Source: Pseudoalteromonas arctica (lineage in GTDB: Bacteria; Pseudomonadota; Gammaproteobacteria; Enterobacterales; Alteromonadaceae). From it: a stretch of DNA of 64,000 bases. Under the pieces are notes generated by a model. It was not told the origin of the DNA. It searched no databases and saw only the letters and a program-made list of their open reading frames with translations. Shown here piece by piece: positions 19,051 through 29,591 of this stretch. The position numbers and the translations under genes are program-made. Positions within the stretch are counted from its first letter, which is position 1, and the number at the start of each line of letters is the position of its first letter. The stretch lies in contig NZ_JABBMT010000004.1 in NCBI RefSeq assembly GCF_012927645.1, forward strand, positions 1-64,000, read 5' to 3'.

Positions 19051-19500
19051 CTACTCTCCTAAGCGGGCTATTTCTTCACCAAATTCACGAATATCTTCGA
19101 ATGAACGGTAGACTGATGCGAATCTGACGTAAGCGACTTTATCGAGTTTTTTTAGCGCTTCCATAATGCATTCGCCAATCAGGTGACTGGAAATTTCACG
19201 CTCGCCAGTGGCACGTAATTGCGATTTGATAATATTGACCACTTCATCAACTTGCTCGGTACTGACGGGGCGTTTTTCTAATGCCCGGTGCAAGCCATTA
19301 AGGAGTTTATCTTCATTAAACGGTTCGCGGCTGCCATCCTGCTTAATAACTCGTGGCATGACCAATTCAGCCCCTTCAAAGGTGGTAAATCGTTCGTGAC
19401 ATTCATTACATTCACGACGTCGCCTTACTTGGTGACCACCTCCCACTAAACGCGAGTCAATCACTTTGGTATCTTTTGCGGTGCAAAATGGACAATGCAT
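19051..19500 (-). CDS. nrdR: transcriptional repressor NrdR
   Basis: ATP/dATP-sensing repressor of ribonucleotide reductase genes. The 149 residues hold a four-cysteine zinc ribbon (MHCPFC ... CNECHERF), a basic stretch RRRREC between the pairs and an ATP-cone domain ([20 protein letters not shown] ... [15 protein letters not shown]). It heads the rib gene cluster and follows glyA, from which a terminator separates it. Confidence 0.96.
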   Translation of the reverse strand: MHCPFCTAKDTKVIDSRLVGGGHQVRRRRECNECHERFTTFEGAELVMPRVIKQDGSREPFNEDKLLNGLHRALEKRPVSTEQVDEVVNIIKSQLRATGEREISSHLIGECIMEALKKLDKVAYVRFASVYRSFEDIREFGEEIARLGE

Positions 19501-19523
19501 AGGTATCAGCTTCCGTTAAAAAC

Positions 19524-19550
19524 AAAAAAGGCCGCTTTTAGGCGGCCTTT
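19524..19550 (-). terminator. intrinsic terminator after glyA
   Basis: On the minus strand AAAGGCCGC/GCGGCCTTT with a 6-base loop and a T run, between the glyA stop and nrdR. NrdR must therefore have its own start site or depend on readthrough. Confidence 0.8.
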
Positions 19551-19602
19551 ATAATAGCAAAAAACTAAGCTATTGTGATCTAAATTACTGTTTTTAACTC
19601 AA

Positions 19603-20859
19603 TTAAGCGTAAACAGGTAATTCTTTACAGATTGCTTTAACTTTCTCTTTTACTTGTGCTTGTACTGACTCATCGTTGATATTATCTAGTACGTCACAGA
19701 TCCAGCCAGCAAGCTCTTTAGACTCTGCTTCCTTAAAACCACGACGGGTGATTGCCGGTGAACCAATACGTAAACCAGACGTTACAAACGGTGAACGTGG
19801 GTCATTTGGTACTGAGTTTTTATTTACGGTGATATTAGCATTACCTAAAGCCGCATCTGCGTCTTTACCAGTAATATCTTTATCAATTAGATCAAGTAAG
19901 AACAAGTGGTTTTCTGTTTTATCAGAGACGATCTTATAACCGCGCTCTTGCATTACAGCAACCATCGCTTGAGCATTTTTCACAACTTGAGTTTGGTATA
20001 CTTTAAACTCTGGTTGTAATGCCTCTTTAAATGCCACTGCTTTAGCTGCGATAATGTGACATAAAGGACCACCTTGGCCACCAGGAAAAACTGCACTGTT
20101 AAGCTTTTTATAAATAGCTTCGTCGCCACAAGCAGAAATAATCAAACCACCACGAGGGCCTGCTAATGTCTTATGTGTAGTTGTAGTAACAACGTGTGCA
20201 TGTGGTACTGGGCTTGGGTATACGCCAGCTGCAATAAGACCTGCAACGTGAGCCATATCAACAAACAAGTAAGCGCCTACTTTGTCAGCGATTTCGCGGA
20301 ATTTAGCCCAATCAACAATACCTGAGTATGCCGAAAAACCACCGATGATCATTTTTGGTTTGTGCTCAAGTGCAAGTGCTTCAACTTGCGCGTAATCAAT
20401 TTCGCCAGTCGCTTCGTCAAGTCCATATTGGATTGCGTTATAAAGCTTACCAGAGAAGCTTACATGTGAACCATGCGTTAAATGGCCACCATGAGCTAAG
20501 CTCATACCTAACACAGTATCGCCAGCATCTAATAAAGCTAAGAACACAGCAGCATTTGCTTGTGAACCTGCGTGAGGCTGAACGTTAGCATAATCTGAAC
20601 CAAACAATTCGTTTGCACGGTCAATCGCTAGTTGTTCAACCACGTCAACGTGCTCACAACCACCGTAGTAACGCTTGCCCGGATAACCTTCAGCATATTT
20701 GTTTGTTAGCTGTGAACCCTGCGCTTCTAGTACGCGTGGGCTACAGTAGTTCTCAGATGCGATAAGCTCGATATGTTCTTCTTGGCGAGTAGTCTCTTTA
20801 GTGATTGCTGCAAATAACTCTGGATCGAAATCCGAAATATTCATGCTACGTTCTAACAT
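19603..20859 (-). CDS. glyA: serine hydroxymethyltransferase
   Basis: PLP enzyme that converts serine and tetrahydrofolate to glycine and methylene-THF. Clear motifs are [36 protein letters not shown] and the PLP-lysine loop [17 protein letters not shown] chose the ATG at 20859 ([11 protein letters not shown]), which aligns with E. coli GlyA and has GGAG at proper spacing; an upstream in-frame start adds 21 unlikely residues. The product is 418 residues. The 279 bp upstream, to the thr terminator, are A/T-rich and hold its promoter region but no other feature I can support. Confidence 0.97.
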   Translation of the reverse strand: MLERSMNISDFDPELFAAITKETTRQEEHIELIASENYCSPRVLEAQGSQLTNKYAEGYPGKRYYGGCEHVDVVEQLAIDRANELFGSDYANVQPHAGSQANAAVFLALLDAGDTVLGMSLAHGGHLTHGSHVSFSGKLYNAIQYGLDEATGEIDYAQVEALALEHKPKMIIGGFSAYSGIVDWAKFREIADKVGAYLFVDMAHVAGLIAAGVYPSPVPHAHVVTTTTHKTLAGPRGGLIISACGDEAIYKKLNSAVFPGGQGGPLCHIIAAKAVAFKEALQPEFKVYQTQVVKNAQAMVAVMQERGYKIVSDKTENHLFLLDLIDKDITGKDADAALGNANITVNKNSVPNDPRSPFVTSGLRIGSPAITRRGFKEAESKELAGWICDVLDNINDESVQAQVKEKVKAICKELPVYA

Positions 20860-21138
20860 GGGGGCTCCTAGGGCAACGTGTATGGTATTTTTGAAGGCTG
20901 AATTATACGCTGAAAACGTCAATTTGCCTATGGTGTAAAGATGAACATATTTAAACAGGGATTGAATTTAATTCACAGTGTTTTTGTAATGATATTTTTT
21001 TATTAAAGCATCAGGAATTTTAATGAGTAAAAGCAAATAACATTTACATTATTTATACCTTAATCTGTTACATTCGCGATTGTTTACACTATTATGATAC
21101 CGATGTAATCATGGGTAAGTACTATTTAAAGCAATAAA

Positions 21139-21167
21139 AAACGACATTGCTTTCACATATGCCGTTT
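21139..21167 (-). terminator. intrinsic terminator of the thr operon
   Basis: On the minus strand AACGGCAT and ATGTCGTT pair (one G-T wobble) around a loop of about 12 bases, followed by a T run. It lies about 30 bp after thrC. Confidence 0.65.
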
Positions 21168-21195
21168 ATTTTTAGTTTTACTCAAAAAATAAAAA

Positions 21196-22479
21196 CTAAC
21201 CTAGTTTAGCTAATAATATTTCACGCAAGATATCGTAATCATTTGCGATACCTTCAGCTAAGCATGGTTTAGCTAATGCATCAGCTAATGGTTTTGGCAT
21301 TTCAAGTTCAATATTTAAAATCTCTTCAACACTCTCTTTAAACTTGGCCGGGTGCGCTGTTGCCAGAAAAACCCCAACAAAATCAGTTGCTAAGTTAGCT
21401 TTCAGGCCATGGAAAGCAATCGCAGTATGTGGTTCAGCAACATAGCCTGTTTGATGAATTTTTTTCATCACTGCTCGGGTATCACTTTCATCAACACTAG
21501 TTGAATAAAAATCATCATAACTAAACCATTTGTTATCAAGCATGGTTTGCACACGAGGCCAATTATTAGGTTTACTCACATCCATGGCATTAGATAATGA
21601 CTCGATCGTGGTATTAGGCGCCCAGTTTTTATCAAGCATAAAGCGCGGTACAGTGTCATTTTGATTGGTTGTAGCGCTAAGTTTAGCGACCGGTAAACCG
21701 ATCACCGCACCGATCATCGCCGCACATACATTACCAAAGTTACCACTGGGCACTGAGATATGCGCTTTAGCGCGCTGCTCTTTTGGTAATTGTGCGATGG
21801 CTTCAAAGTAATAACATACTTGTGCAACAAGACGACTTATATTGATTGAATTAGCTGAGTTTAAACCTAAGCGAGATTTAACTTCACTATCTAAAAAGGC
21901 ATTTTTCACCATTGCTTGGCAATCATCAAAGCTGCCATCTACAGCGTAGCAATGGATATTATTACCCAAAGTAGTAAACAATTTTTGCTGTGCTAATGAA
22001 ATTTTTCCCTTTGGATACAGGATAACCACATCAATATTTGGCTTGTTATAAAACGCATGCGCAACAGCTGCCCCAGTGTCCCCTGAGGTTGCTGTGAGTA
22101 TTGTGGTTTTTTCACCTTGGCTAAATTGTGCTAAGCATTCAGCCATAAAGCGACCGCCAAAGTCTTTAAATGCCAGCGTTGGCCCATGGAACAACTCTAA
22201 ACAATAAATATTGTCTTCAACTGCAACTAATTTAACTGGAAAGTTAAAGGCATTTTGCACCATGAGTGCAATCGTATCAGCAGGTAATTCATCACCAATC
22301 AGGTGCGATAAAATCTTACTGCTACGAGTAACAAAATCCATATCGAGTAAACTATCAACATCAGCTAAAGGCGCGAGCAATTCAGGAAAAAATACTCCTT
22401 GATTGCGTCCTAAACCTGTTTTAACCGCTTCAACGAACGACACTTTTTGAGAATCATCTTTTAAATTATGTAATTGCAT
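21196..22479 (-). CDS. thrC: threonine synthase
   Basis: PLP enzyme for the last step of threonine synthesis, from O-phosphohomoserine. The PLP-lysine motif ELFHGPTLAFKDFGGRF, TATSGDTGAAVAHAF, the phosphate-binding VPSGNFGNVCA and TAHPAKF near the C terminus are all visible. The 427 residues are normal for the E. coli-type enzyme. It is the third gene of the thr operon, 18 bp after thrB. Confidence 0.96.
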   Translation of the reverse strand: MQLHNLKDDSQKVSFVEAVKTGLGRNQGVFFPELLAPLADVDSLLDMDFVTRSSKILSHLIGDELPADTIALMVQNAFNFPVKLVAVEDNIYCLELFHGPTLAFKDFGGRFMAECLAQFSQGEKTTILTATSGDTGAAVAHAFYNKPNIDVVILYPKGKISLAQQKLFTTLGNNIHCYAVDGSFDDCQAMVKNAFLDSEVKSRLGLNSANSINISRLVAQVCYYFEAIAQLPKEQRAKAHISVPSGNFGNVCAAMIGAVIGLPVAKLSATTNQNDTVPRFMLDKNWAPNTTIESLSNAMDVSKPNNWPRVQTMLDNKWFSYDDFYSTSVDESDTRAVMKKIHQTGYVAEPHTAIAFHGLKANLATDFVGVFLATAHPAKFKESVEEILNIELEMPKPLADALAKPCLAEGIANDYDILREILLAKLG

Positions 22480-22497
22480 TATTAGTTCCTTAAATTC

Positions 22498-23424
22498 TTA
22501 TAGCTGACGCGTGCCGGCGTTATCGAGCTTACAAATGTGGCAGAAGCCTTGCTCATTAATATAGTTTTGTGCAAGCCACTGTGCGCATTGCTTTGCTGCA
22601 TCAAGTGTTTTACATACGGTAAATAAAGTTGGACCCGCACCTGAGATGCTGACAATCTCAGCACCAAACTCTGGCAGCGCCGCTTTAGCTTCACTAAAGC
22701 CATTGATCAGTGGCGCACGATGCTGCTCTGCTATTTCATCACTCATAATGGAAAGTGCTTCATCAAATCGGTTAGTTAACAATAAAGTGCTAAACGCTGA
22801 TAAGCGCTGCGCAAATTCAACACTGGCATGCATATTTAGCTGTTTTGGTAATACTGAACGCGCTTTAGCGGTATTAAGTGAAAAACCAGGGAAAGCCGCT
22901 ACGTAATACCAACTTTCATCAACCGGTAAAGCAATTGATTTATTTGGAACTAAATCACCAGTAAGCTGCAAACCACCCAAGTAACAGGGAGTAATATTGT
23001 CGTAATGACGACCCCCACTGACAATCGCTTCAAAATTAGCCATTAATTCAATTAACTGCACTTGGTTTAGTTTCGTATCGGCAAATTTATCAAGCGCCGC
23101 AAACGTGGCGACTACAGAGCAAGCACTTGAACCAAGACCCGAGCCAATTGGTAAGTTCTTTTTTAATTCCAGTTTAACGCTTGGCATGGTTGGCGCAACA
23201 TGCTCACGAAAATACACCAAACACTGATACGCTAAATTTTCACTGGCATCGGTTGGCAGTTTATCTGCGTAATCGCCAGAGCATATAAATTCGTCGCGCT
23301 CGCTAGGACTTACTGCTACAACATCACCTAATAACGCACCATCAATAGGGGCAAGCGCAGCACCTAAGGAATCAAAACCAACAGCAAAATTCCCTATTGA
23401 GGCTGGAGCATATACTTCGATCAT
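22498..23424 (-). CDS. thrB: homoserine kinase
   Basis: GHMP-family kinase that phosphorylates homoserine. Motifs are ASIGNFAVGFDSLGAAL at the N terminus, the ATP loop LPIGSGLGSSACSVVA and SISGAGPTLF near the C terminus. The 308 residues match E. coli ThrB. It lies 9 bp after thrA. Confidence 0.96.
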   Translation of the reverse strand: MIEVYAPASIGNFAVGFDSLGAALAPIDGALLGDVVAVSPSERDEFICSGDYADKLPTDASENLAYQCLVYFREHVAPTMPSVKLELKKNLPIGSGLGSSACSVVATFAALDKFADTKLNQVQLIELMANFEAIVSGGRHYDNITPCYLGGLQLTGDLVPNKSIALPVDESWYYVAAFPGFSLNTAKARSVLPKQLNMHASVEFAQRLSAFSTLLLTNRFDEALSIMSDEIAEQHRAPLINGFSEAKAALPEFGAEIVSISGAGPTLFTVCKTLDAAKQCAQWLAQNYINEQGFCHICKLDNAGTRQL

Positions 23425-23433
23425 TATACTCTC

Positions 23434-25851
23434 CTAGCGCGATAAGGTTTTTAAGATGTCAGCAAATACACCCGCAGCCGTTACCGCAGAGCCTGCACCA
23501 TAACCACGAATAACAAATGGACGTGGTTGATAGTAAGCACTCAAAATTGCTAAGGCATTTTCGCCATCACGAATAACAGCCAGAGCATGCTTTTCATCTA
23601 CCGCTTCAATGCCTACTTTGCAGTAGCCTTGTTTGATAGTACCGACATAGCGCAGCACTTTACCTTCACTTGCAGCACTTTGAATACGATCATTAAACGC
23701 AGCATCTAAACTTGGTAATTTCGTCATAAATTCGTCAACGTTATCTCCTTGTGCAAAGCCTGCGGGAAGCACTGATCCAACCTCGATATCGCTCAACTCT
23801 AATTTCATACCGGCTTCGCGGGCAATAATTAATAACTTACGCGCGACATCTGTGCCTGATAAGTCATCGCGTGGATCGGGTTCAGTAAAACCACTCTCTT
23901 TTGCTTTAATGGTTGCCTCAGACAATGATAAACCATCTTGCAATGCGCCAAATATATATGACAATGAACCGGATAAAATACCGCTAAATTCAAGTAACTC
24001 ATCACCAGCACCAAACAGTGACTGTAAGTTATCGATAACTGGAAGGCCAGCACCAACATTTGTTTCGTATAAAAACTTACGGTTATTTTTTTGCGTTGCT
24101 GTAATTAAATTCTGATAGTAAGCATATGAACTCGTTGTCGCTTTTTTATTTGCAGCCACAACGTGAAAACCGGCATTCAAAAAATCTACATACTGAGCAG
24201 CTAAAGCATCGGAAGACGTACAGTCAACCAGTACTGGGTTGATTAAATGATTTTGCCTAACAAATTGCTCAACCATTTTTAAATCAAATAGTTGCTCTGA
24301 TGCGGCCAACTTTTGCTGCCAATCGTCAAAAGCAATTCCTTCGCTATCAAGGTGTAATTGACGAGAATTAGCAACACCGTACAAGTTTAGTTTGATATTA
24401 CGTGTTTCAAGCCATGCTTGCTGACGCTCTAATTGCTTAATAAGCTCTTGGCCAACTAAGCCACAGCCTAATAAAAATACATCAATTGATGGGATATGAG
24501 TGAAGAAATTTTCGTGACACACTTTTACAGCATCATTACACAGTTCGCCGTCAATCACTGCTGAAATTGCACTTTCAGTTGAATCCTGAGCAATAGCGAC
24601 AATATTAACTTGTGCTTGGGCGAGTGATGCGAAAAATTTAGCAGCTAAGCCTTTATGAGCGCGCATATTGTCACCCACTAAAGTAACAATTGCTAAATTG
24701 CGCTGCACTTGTACAGGTTCAATTAGTCCCGCCTGTGACTCAAGCTCAAACGCAGTTTGCAATGCCTCAAGAGCTAATGGCAAGTCTGATTCATGGACAC
24801 AGAAGCTGATACTAAATTCACATGACGATTGAGTGATCAGTACAATCGAAACATTATCATGAGCAAGGGCATTAAACACTTTTGATGCCATGCCTACTTT
24901 GCCTTTCATACCTGGGCCTGAAACCGTTAGCATCGCAAGATTTTGTAAACTAGATAACGCTTTTACCGGCTCTGATGACACATTATCATTACTGATCAGT
25001 GAGCCTTGTGCATCAGGATTATGGGTGTTTTTAATTTCACACGGCACGCCAGCTTTAGCGCACGGTAAAATTGTTTTAGGATGGAGCACTTTGGCGCCAA
25101 AGTAAGAAAGCTCCATCGCTTCTTTATATGATAAAAAATCAACTTTAGTGGCTTTTTTTATATAACGCGGATCAGCACTGTATACACCATCAACATCAGT
25201 CCAGATTTGGCATACTTGCGCTTCTAAACAGGCCGCGGCAATTGCGGCTGAATAATCTGAGCCATTACGACCTAAAGTTGTTAACTGACCTTGTTCGTTG
25301 CTAGCAGTAAAACCTGGCATAATATAAATAGTGGCTGGATTAGCTTTTAGTGCGGCTTGGAAACGAGTTTTACTCACTACTAAATCAGCTTCAGCATCAA
25401 TATGACCATTCGTTGATGCAATGCAATCGGTGGCTTCAAGGTAGTGGGCGTTATGTGAGCTTAATAAACACTGCATTAGAGATACACTGATACGCTCACC
25501 AAAACTAATAACATAGGCACGCACTTGATCTGGACAACATTGGATGAGTTTGACACCCGCTAGCTTATTTTGTAGTTCATTTAAATCAGGCCAGTTCTGC
25601 ACTTCTCCAAAGTCAGCTGCAACAGCCCTTTTTAAACCTTCACACCGTGCAACGAGTGCATCCCATTGCTCGCTATAATCCAGTCCCTGCTCTGCGGCAC
25701 TTGCTAATGCAACCAATGAATCGGTCATGCCACCTGGGGCTGATAACACCAATAACATTTCGTCTTTTAATTGTGCTTTAACTAACTGTGCTACCTGTTG
25801 TAGGCAGGCAAAGTCAGCAAGTGACGACCCACCAAATTTTAATACGCGCAT
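23434..25851 (-). CDS. thrA: bifunctional aspartokinase I / homoserine dehydrogenase I
   Basis: An 805-residue fusion. The aspartokinase (about 1-290) starts MRVLKFGGSSLAD and has GRNGSDYSAAI and IWTDVDGVYSADPR. Two ACT domains (about 310-455) carry out threonine feedback in this family. The homoserine dehydrogenase (about 463-805) has the NAD(P) motif VFLLGCGLVGQELI, the linker region ANKKATTSS and the catalytic EPDPRDDLSGTDVARKLLI. It heads thrABC downstream of the leader peptide and attenuator. Confidence 0.97.
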   Translation of the reverse strand: MRVLKFGGSSLADFACLQQVAQLVKAQLKDEMLLVLSAPGGMTDSLVALASAAEQGLDYSEQWDALVARCEGLKRAVAADFGEVQNWPDLNELQNKLAGVKLIQCCPDQVRAYVISFGERISVSLMQCLLSSHNAHYLEATDCIASTNGHIDAEADLVVSKTRFQAALKANPATIYIMPGFTASNEQGQLTTLGRNGSDYSAAIAAACLEAQVCQIWTDVDGVYSADPRYIKKATKVDFLSYKEAMELSYFGAKVLHPKTILPCAKAGVPCEIKNTHNPDAQGSLISNDNVSSEPVKALSSLQNLAMLTVSGPGMKGKVGMASKVFNALAHDNVSIVLITQSSCEFSISFCVHESDLPLALEALQTAFELESQAGLIEPVQVQRNLAIVTLVGDNMRAHKGLAAKFFASLAQAQVNIVAIAQDSTESAISAVIDGELCNDAVKVCHENFFTHIPSIDVFLLGCGLVGQELIKQLERQQAWLETRNIKLNLYGVANSRQLHLDSEGIAFDDWQQKLAASEQLFDLKMVEQFVRQNHLINPVLVDCTSSDALAAQYVDFLNAGFHVVAANKKATTSSYAYYQNLITATQKNNRKFLYETNVGAGLPVIDNLQSLFGAGDELLEFSGILSGSLSYIFGALQDGLSLSEATIKAKESGFTEPDPRDDLSGTDVARKLLIIAREAGMKLELSDIEVGSVLPAGFAQGDNVDEFMTKLPSLDAAFNDRIQSAASEGKVLRYVGTIKQGYCKVGIEAVDEKHALAVIRDGENALAILSAYYQPRPFVIRGYGAGSAVTAAGVFADILKTLSR

Positions 25852-25879
25852 TTTTTATGTTTCCTCATCCCATAAAACG

Positions 25880-25916
25880 AAAAAAGGCCTGTGTTCGTTG
25901 TGAACACAGGCCTTTA
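25880..25916 (-). terminator. thr operon attenuator
   Basis: On the minus strand AAAGGCCTGTGTTC and GAACACAGGCCTTT form a very strong stem with a short loop, followed by a T run. It lies between thrL and thrA, 28 bp before the thrA start. With the Thr/Ile-rich leader it has the layout of the E. coli thr attenuator. Confidence 0.9.
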
Positions 25917-25940
25917 AATTTGTTGCACCAACCTATGCCA

Positions 25941-26000
25941 CTATCCAGTAAGAATGGTGGTTGTAATAATAATGGTCAATACGTGATTATTTGTTTTCAT
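25941..26000 (-). CDS. thrL: thr operon leader peptide
   Basis: A 19-residue peptide, MKTNNHVLTIIITTTILTG, with five Thr and four Ile in its second half, the amino acids that control this operon. Ribosome stalling at these codons when charged tRNA is short should prevent the terminator at 25880-25916 from forming. A TTGACA (26032-26037, minus strand) upstream could be the -35 box, but the -10 is not clear. Confidence 0.9.
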   Translation of the reverse strand: MKTNNHVLTIIITTTILTG

Positions 26001-26081
26001 AGCCTTTAGACTGCCTTAAACAGGGCTATTATGTCAACCCCAAACAAAAAGATAAATTATGCCTTTTGATTATAAAGAAAT

Positions 26082-26447
26082 CTAATGAATGCCAAATTTA
26101 TGCAGTATTTCATTTAATCTCGTTTTATCTATCGGCTTATCAACGAAGGCTATAGCTCCCAAGTTAGCGACACGTTGTTTCATTTCAAGTTGAATATCTG
26201 CCGAGATAACCAGCACAAAGCATTCAATCTTTTGTGCTTTAATACCCTCAAGAACTTGTACTCCATCGACTTCAGGCATAGTTAAGTCAAGACACAGTAA
26301 ATCAAAGTTATGTATATGCATTAACTCTAACGCTTCACGGCCATTTTTTGCTTGCATAATATTTGCTGCGATACACGCATTTAAACAGCGTATAACTTGT
26401 TTGCGTGCTACTGTTGAATCATCACACACCAGTACAGAAAAATTCAT
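26082..26447 (-). CDS. single-domain (CheY-like) response regulator
   Basis: A 121-residue receiver domain with no output domain. It has the acidic pair D9-D10, the phospho-acceptor Asp54 (LLCLDLTMPEVDG), Ser in VISAD at the switch position and the Lys in FVDKPI. It probably acts by protein contact, as CheY does. It is divergent from a histidine-kinase gene 280 bp away, which is a plausible but unproved partner. The gap between them is A/T-rich; I see no further gene in it. Confidence 0.88.
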   Translation of the reverse strand: MNFSVLVCDDSTVARKQVIRCLNACIAANIMQAKNGREALELMHIHNFDLLCLDLTMPEVDGVQVLEGIKAQKIECFVLVISADIQLEMKQRVANLGAIAFVDKPIDKTRLNEILHKFGIH

Positions 26448-26728
26448 AATATAGACAACTAAAATACGGATAATAGATTACTGAGTAGACAATAAATCAC
26501 TCAATAAATAATGATGATATAATACTGTTGTGATTTTATAACACAAAAACTTAACAGCGGTAAGATTAAGTTTTTGCTGAAAAAAGAAAATTAACAATGT
26601 TTGCGCTGTTAAATAAGATTATTTTATTTATTTTTAAACATTTATTAGCTAACTTTAGTACTGGGTGTACTCGTTGCTAGGGTATTAATGAAGCTTTGTG
26701 AAGAAAATAAAGGAGCTATAGGCCACCT

Positions 26729-28492
26729 ATGCTACAAAAAAGCCTATCAAAAAAGCTACTTACCAGCGTGTTATCCGTCTACTTTTTATTAACTTTTGTA
26801 GTCACGTGCGGGCAAGTTATTGCAGAATATGTAAACACGAAAGATTATATACGTAACGAACTGACGACCTTACAAAAAACATTTAGTCGTAGTTTAACCC
26901 GTGCTATTTGGGAGCTAAACACTAAACAAACCATCACTACAGCAGAAGGCTTATTAGCAATTCCAATGATTGAAGGTATCATTGTACGTGATGATAGCGG
27001 CGAAATAATCTCACAACTAGGTCGTTCTCTCGATATTCTTGAGCTATACGACCAACAATTAGTACAAGAAGAAGCCATTATCGAAGATATTCCATCTGGC
27101 TTATTCGGTTATACCTTCCCATTGATCTTTGAATTTTCTGGTCGCGCCACCCAAGTTGGCGATGTCACGCTATTTTCGAGCCGAGAAGTGGTATTTAGTC
27201 GCATTATGCTCTCAATTTATTTTTTAATTGGAAATGCGATGATCAAAACTACATTTTTAATCATCTTATTTTTAATGGCATTTAGAAAGCTGCTCACTGA
27301 ACCCCTAACACAACTAACTGAGCAAATTGAAGATCTTCAATTAGATGACCTCGAAGGTCAACATATCGAAATTGAAACAACTGAGCACAACGAATTAAAA
27401 GTGATGGAGCAATCATTTAATAAGCTAATAGATAAAGTTGTGCAATACCGCAAAGAACTTGAACACACCCAAAAAGCATTAATGATCAGTAACGAAAAGC
27501 TCGATCAACAAAACCTGCAACTTGAACAAGACGTAGCACGTAAAACATCAAATTTAAGTCAAGCTATGATGGACTTACAGCAGCAAAAATACGAGCTAGA
27601 AAAACAAAAATTAACGCTCACCGAAGAAGTTGATTTACGTCGCCATACTGAACAAGAGTTACTGACTAAACAAACTGAAATGCAACGCTATGTTGATGAA
27701 CTCAATATGGCGCAAGAGCGTTTGGTCAGCTCAGAAAAAATGGCTGCTTTAGGTGGTTTAGTTGCCGGGATTACCCACGATATCAATACCCCGGTCGGTA
27801 TTGGAGTTACAGCCTCATCCTTTTTGCAAGAGCGCTTAATACAAATTGAAAATGCTTACAAAGATAAAACACTCTCGCCTAAAGCACTTGAGGAGTTTAT
27901 CAATGATGCCAAACAAAGTACCAGCCTATTAACCACTAACTTAGACCGTGCTTCAGAGCTGGTTGCTAGCTTTAAGCAAATTGCAGTTGATCAGGCCAGT
28001 GAAGCTGTGCGCACCATCAACCTAAAAGAATACCTTGGTGAAATTATTCGCTCGTTACACCCAAAGATAAAAAATACCAGTCATCATATTAATTTAGATT
28101 GTCCGGCAGACTTAACCTTAAATCTACCTGCTGGTGCTATCAGTCAAATATTTACCAACTTGATTATGAATTCATTGATCCACGGATTCGATGGTGTCAG
28201 CAATGGCATTATCGACATTGCTATTAAAAATGAAGATGACCAAGTGATTATCGACTTTAAAGACAATGGTAATGGCGTTACCGAACAGCAACTAGAAAAA
28301 CTGTTTGACCCATTTTTTACCACTAAACGCGATCAAGGCGGCAGTGGTCTGGGCACCCACATTACTTTCAATTTAGTCAAGCAAACCTTGAGCGGCAAAA
28401 TCGATGCAACAAGCTCACCAGGAAACGGCTTGCACTATCATATTAGTTTCCCTAAAGACATGCCAAAACCTTTGTCTATATTTAATAACTAG
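26729..28492 (+). CDS. membrane sensor histidine kinase
   Basis: A 587-residue kinase. Two membrane helices (about 10-32 and 166-188) enclose a ~130-residue periplasmic sensor region. A HAMP-like segment (FRKLLTEPLTQLTEQIEDL) and a long Gln/Glu/Lys coiled coil (about 225-335) follow. The H-box is GLVAGITHDINTPVG with phospho-acceptor His350, then come N-box TNLIMNSLIHGF, G1 DNGNGV and F/G2 FDPFFTTKRDQGGSGLG. There is no receiver domain. The nearby single-domain regulator at 26082-26447 is the likely partner. The signal is unknown. Confidence 0.9.
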   Translation: MLQKSLSKKLLTSVLSVYFLLTFVVTCGQVIAEYVNTKDYIRNELTTLQKTFSRSLTRAIWELNTKQTITTAEGLLAIPMIEGIIVRDDSGEIISQLGRSLDILELYDQQLVQEEAIIEDIPSGLFGYTFPLIFEFSGRATQVGDVTLFSSREVVFSRIMLSIYFLIGNAMIKTTFLIILFLMAFRKLLTEPLTQLTEQIEDLQLDDLEGQHIEIETTEHNELKVMEQSFNKLIDKVVQYRKELEHTQKALMISNEKLDQQNLQLEQDVARKTSNLSQAMMDLQQQKYELEKQKLTLTEEVDLRRHTEQELLTKQTEMQRYVDELNMAQERLVSSEKMAALGGLVAGITHDINTPVGIGVTASSFLQERLIQIENAYKDKTLSPKALEEFINDAKQSTSLLTTNLDRASELVASFKQIAVDQASEAVRTINLKEYLGEIIRSLHPKIKNTSHHINLDCPADLTLNLPAGAISQIFTNLIMNSLIHGFDGVSNGIIDIAIKNEDDQVIIDFKDNGNGVTEQQLEKLFDPFFTTKRDQGGSGLGTHITFNLVKQTLSGKIDATSSPGNGLHYHISFPKDMPKPLSIFNN

Positions 28493-28612
28493 TGCGCGAT
28501 ACTGTTTACCGAACGCTTTGCTTAATTGCTAAACGTTTGGCCAATCAGTCATTTGCGCATCAGCTTTTTATTGTTATGATTGGACAAATTTACCGAATGG
28601 ATCAATCTCCCT

Positions 28613-29524
28613 ATGTGGTTTAGTAACCTTATTTGTTACCGCTTTAAGCAAGACGTGTCGTACACCCAAGAAGACTTTGAGAAAGCCTTAGAGCAAGATT
28701 TATTTCGCTCTTGCGGTAGTCAAGATTTAAGTACATTTGGCTGGACCAAAGCCTTTGGTAAGCATGGAGATAGCCTTTCTCATTTCTCGCAGAAGAGTAT
28801 TTTGGTCTGTGCTAAACGTGAAGAAAAAGTACTTCCGGCATCCGTTATCAACGATATGCTTGCGGAAAAAATAGAACTTATCGAAGCAGAAGAAAATCGC
28901 CCTGTTAAGAAAAAAGAGAAAGACGAGCTCAAAGAAAACATCCTCCATAGCTTATTACCGCAAGCCTTTAAAAAGTCGAGTTTACAGTTTGCCTTTATTG
29001 ACCAAGAAAATGGCTGGGTAGTCGTCAACAGTGGTAGTTTTAATAAAGCAGAAGAGTTACTAGCACTACTGCGCAAATCATTGGGCACATTGCCGGTAGT
29101 TCCTGCATTTGCAAACTATGACCTAGATGTGTTTTTAACTGACTGGTTAACTAACTTCAGCACACCCGAAGGCTTTGCTATAGGCTCTGACGCAGAGCTT
29201 GAAGAAGCAGATGATAGCGGTGCTCAGGTTAAGCTTAAAGGCCATGATTTAGCCTGTGATGAAGTTAAATCGCACCTTGAAAGCGGTAAGCGCGTAACAA
29301 AACTTGCACTAGATTGGCAAGAGCGTCTGAAGTTCATGCTGCAAAATGATGGATCTATTAAGCGTTTAAGTTACTCTGAAACATTAAAAGAAGAAAATGC
29401 CGACATCCCTAAAGAAGACATGTTAGTCAAACTTGATGCTGACTTTATTCTCGCTTCTGAAGAAATTAAATTAATGCTAGAAGAGCTTACGGCTGGTTTA
29501 GGAGACGAGGAAGATTTAGCCTAA
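28613..29524 (+). CDS. rdgC: recombination-associated protein RdgC
   Basis: Ring-forming, non-specific DNA-binding protein that limits RecA access to DNA. Taking the ATG at 28613 (MWFSNLICYRF) gives 303 residues, exactly the E. coli length, and the family's usual first residues (M-x-W-F-x-N-L). The in-frame TTG at 28580 adds 11 atypical residues. The family's central LPQAFKKSS and C-terminal DADFILASEEIKLMLEEL-type stretches are present. It stands alone, followed by a strong terminator. Confidence 0.94.
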   Translation: MWFSNLICYRFKQDVSYTQEDFEKALEQDLFRSCGSQDLSTFGWTKAFGKHGDSLSHFSQKSILVCAKREEKVLPASVINDMLAEKIELIEAEENRPVKKKEKDELKENILHSLLPQAFKKSSLQFAFIDQENGWVVVNSGSFNKAEELLALLRKSLGTLPVVPAFANYDLDVFLTDWLTNFSTPEGFAIGSDAELEEADDSGAQVKLKGHDLACDEVKSHLESGKRVTKLALDWQERLKFMLQNDGSIKRLSYSETLKEENADIPKEDMLVKLDADFILASEEIKLMLEELTAGLGDEEDLA

Positions 29525-29547
29525 ATTTTGACTAAATTTTAAATACT

Positions 29548-29576
29548 AAAAAAGCGCCCTATTGGCGCTTTTTTTT
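29548..29576. terminator. terminator between rdgC and the HDOD gene
   Basis: AAAAAAGCGCC and GGCGCTTTTTTTT around a 5-base loop, with runs on both sides. It separates two convergent genes. Confidence 0.85.
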
Positions 29577-29591
29577 AACTGGCAATTTAGC

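Noticed and set aside
17214..19600. FMN riboswitch for the riboflavin genes
   Set aside because: No region before nrdR, ribD, ribE or ribBA shows the conserved FMN-element blocks.
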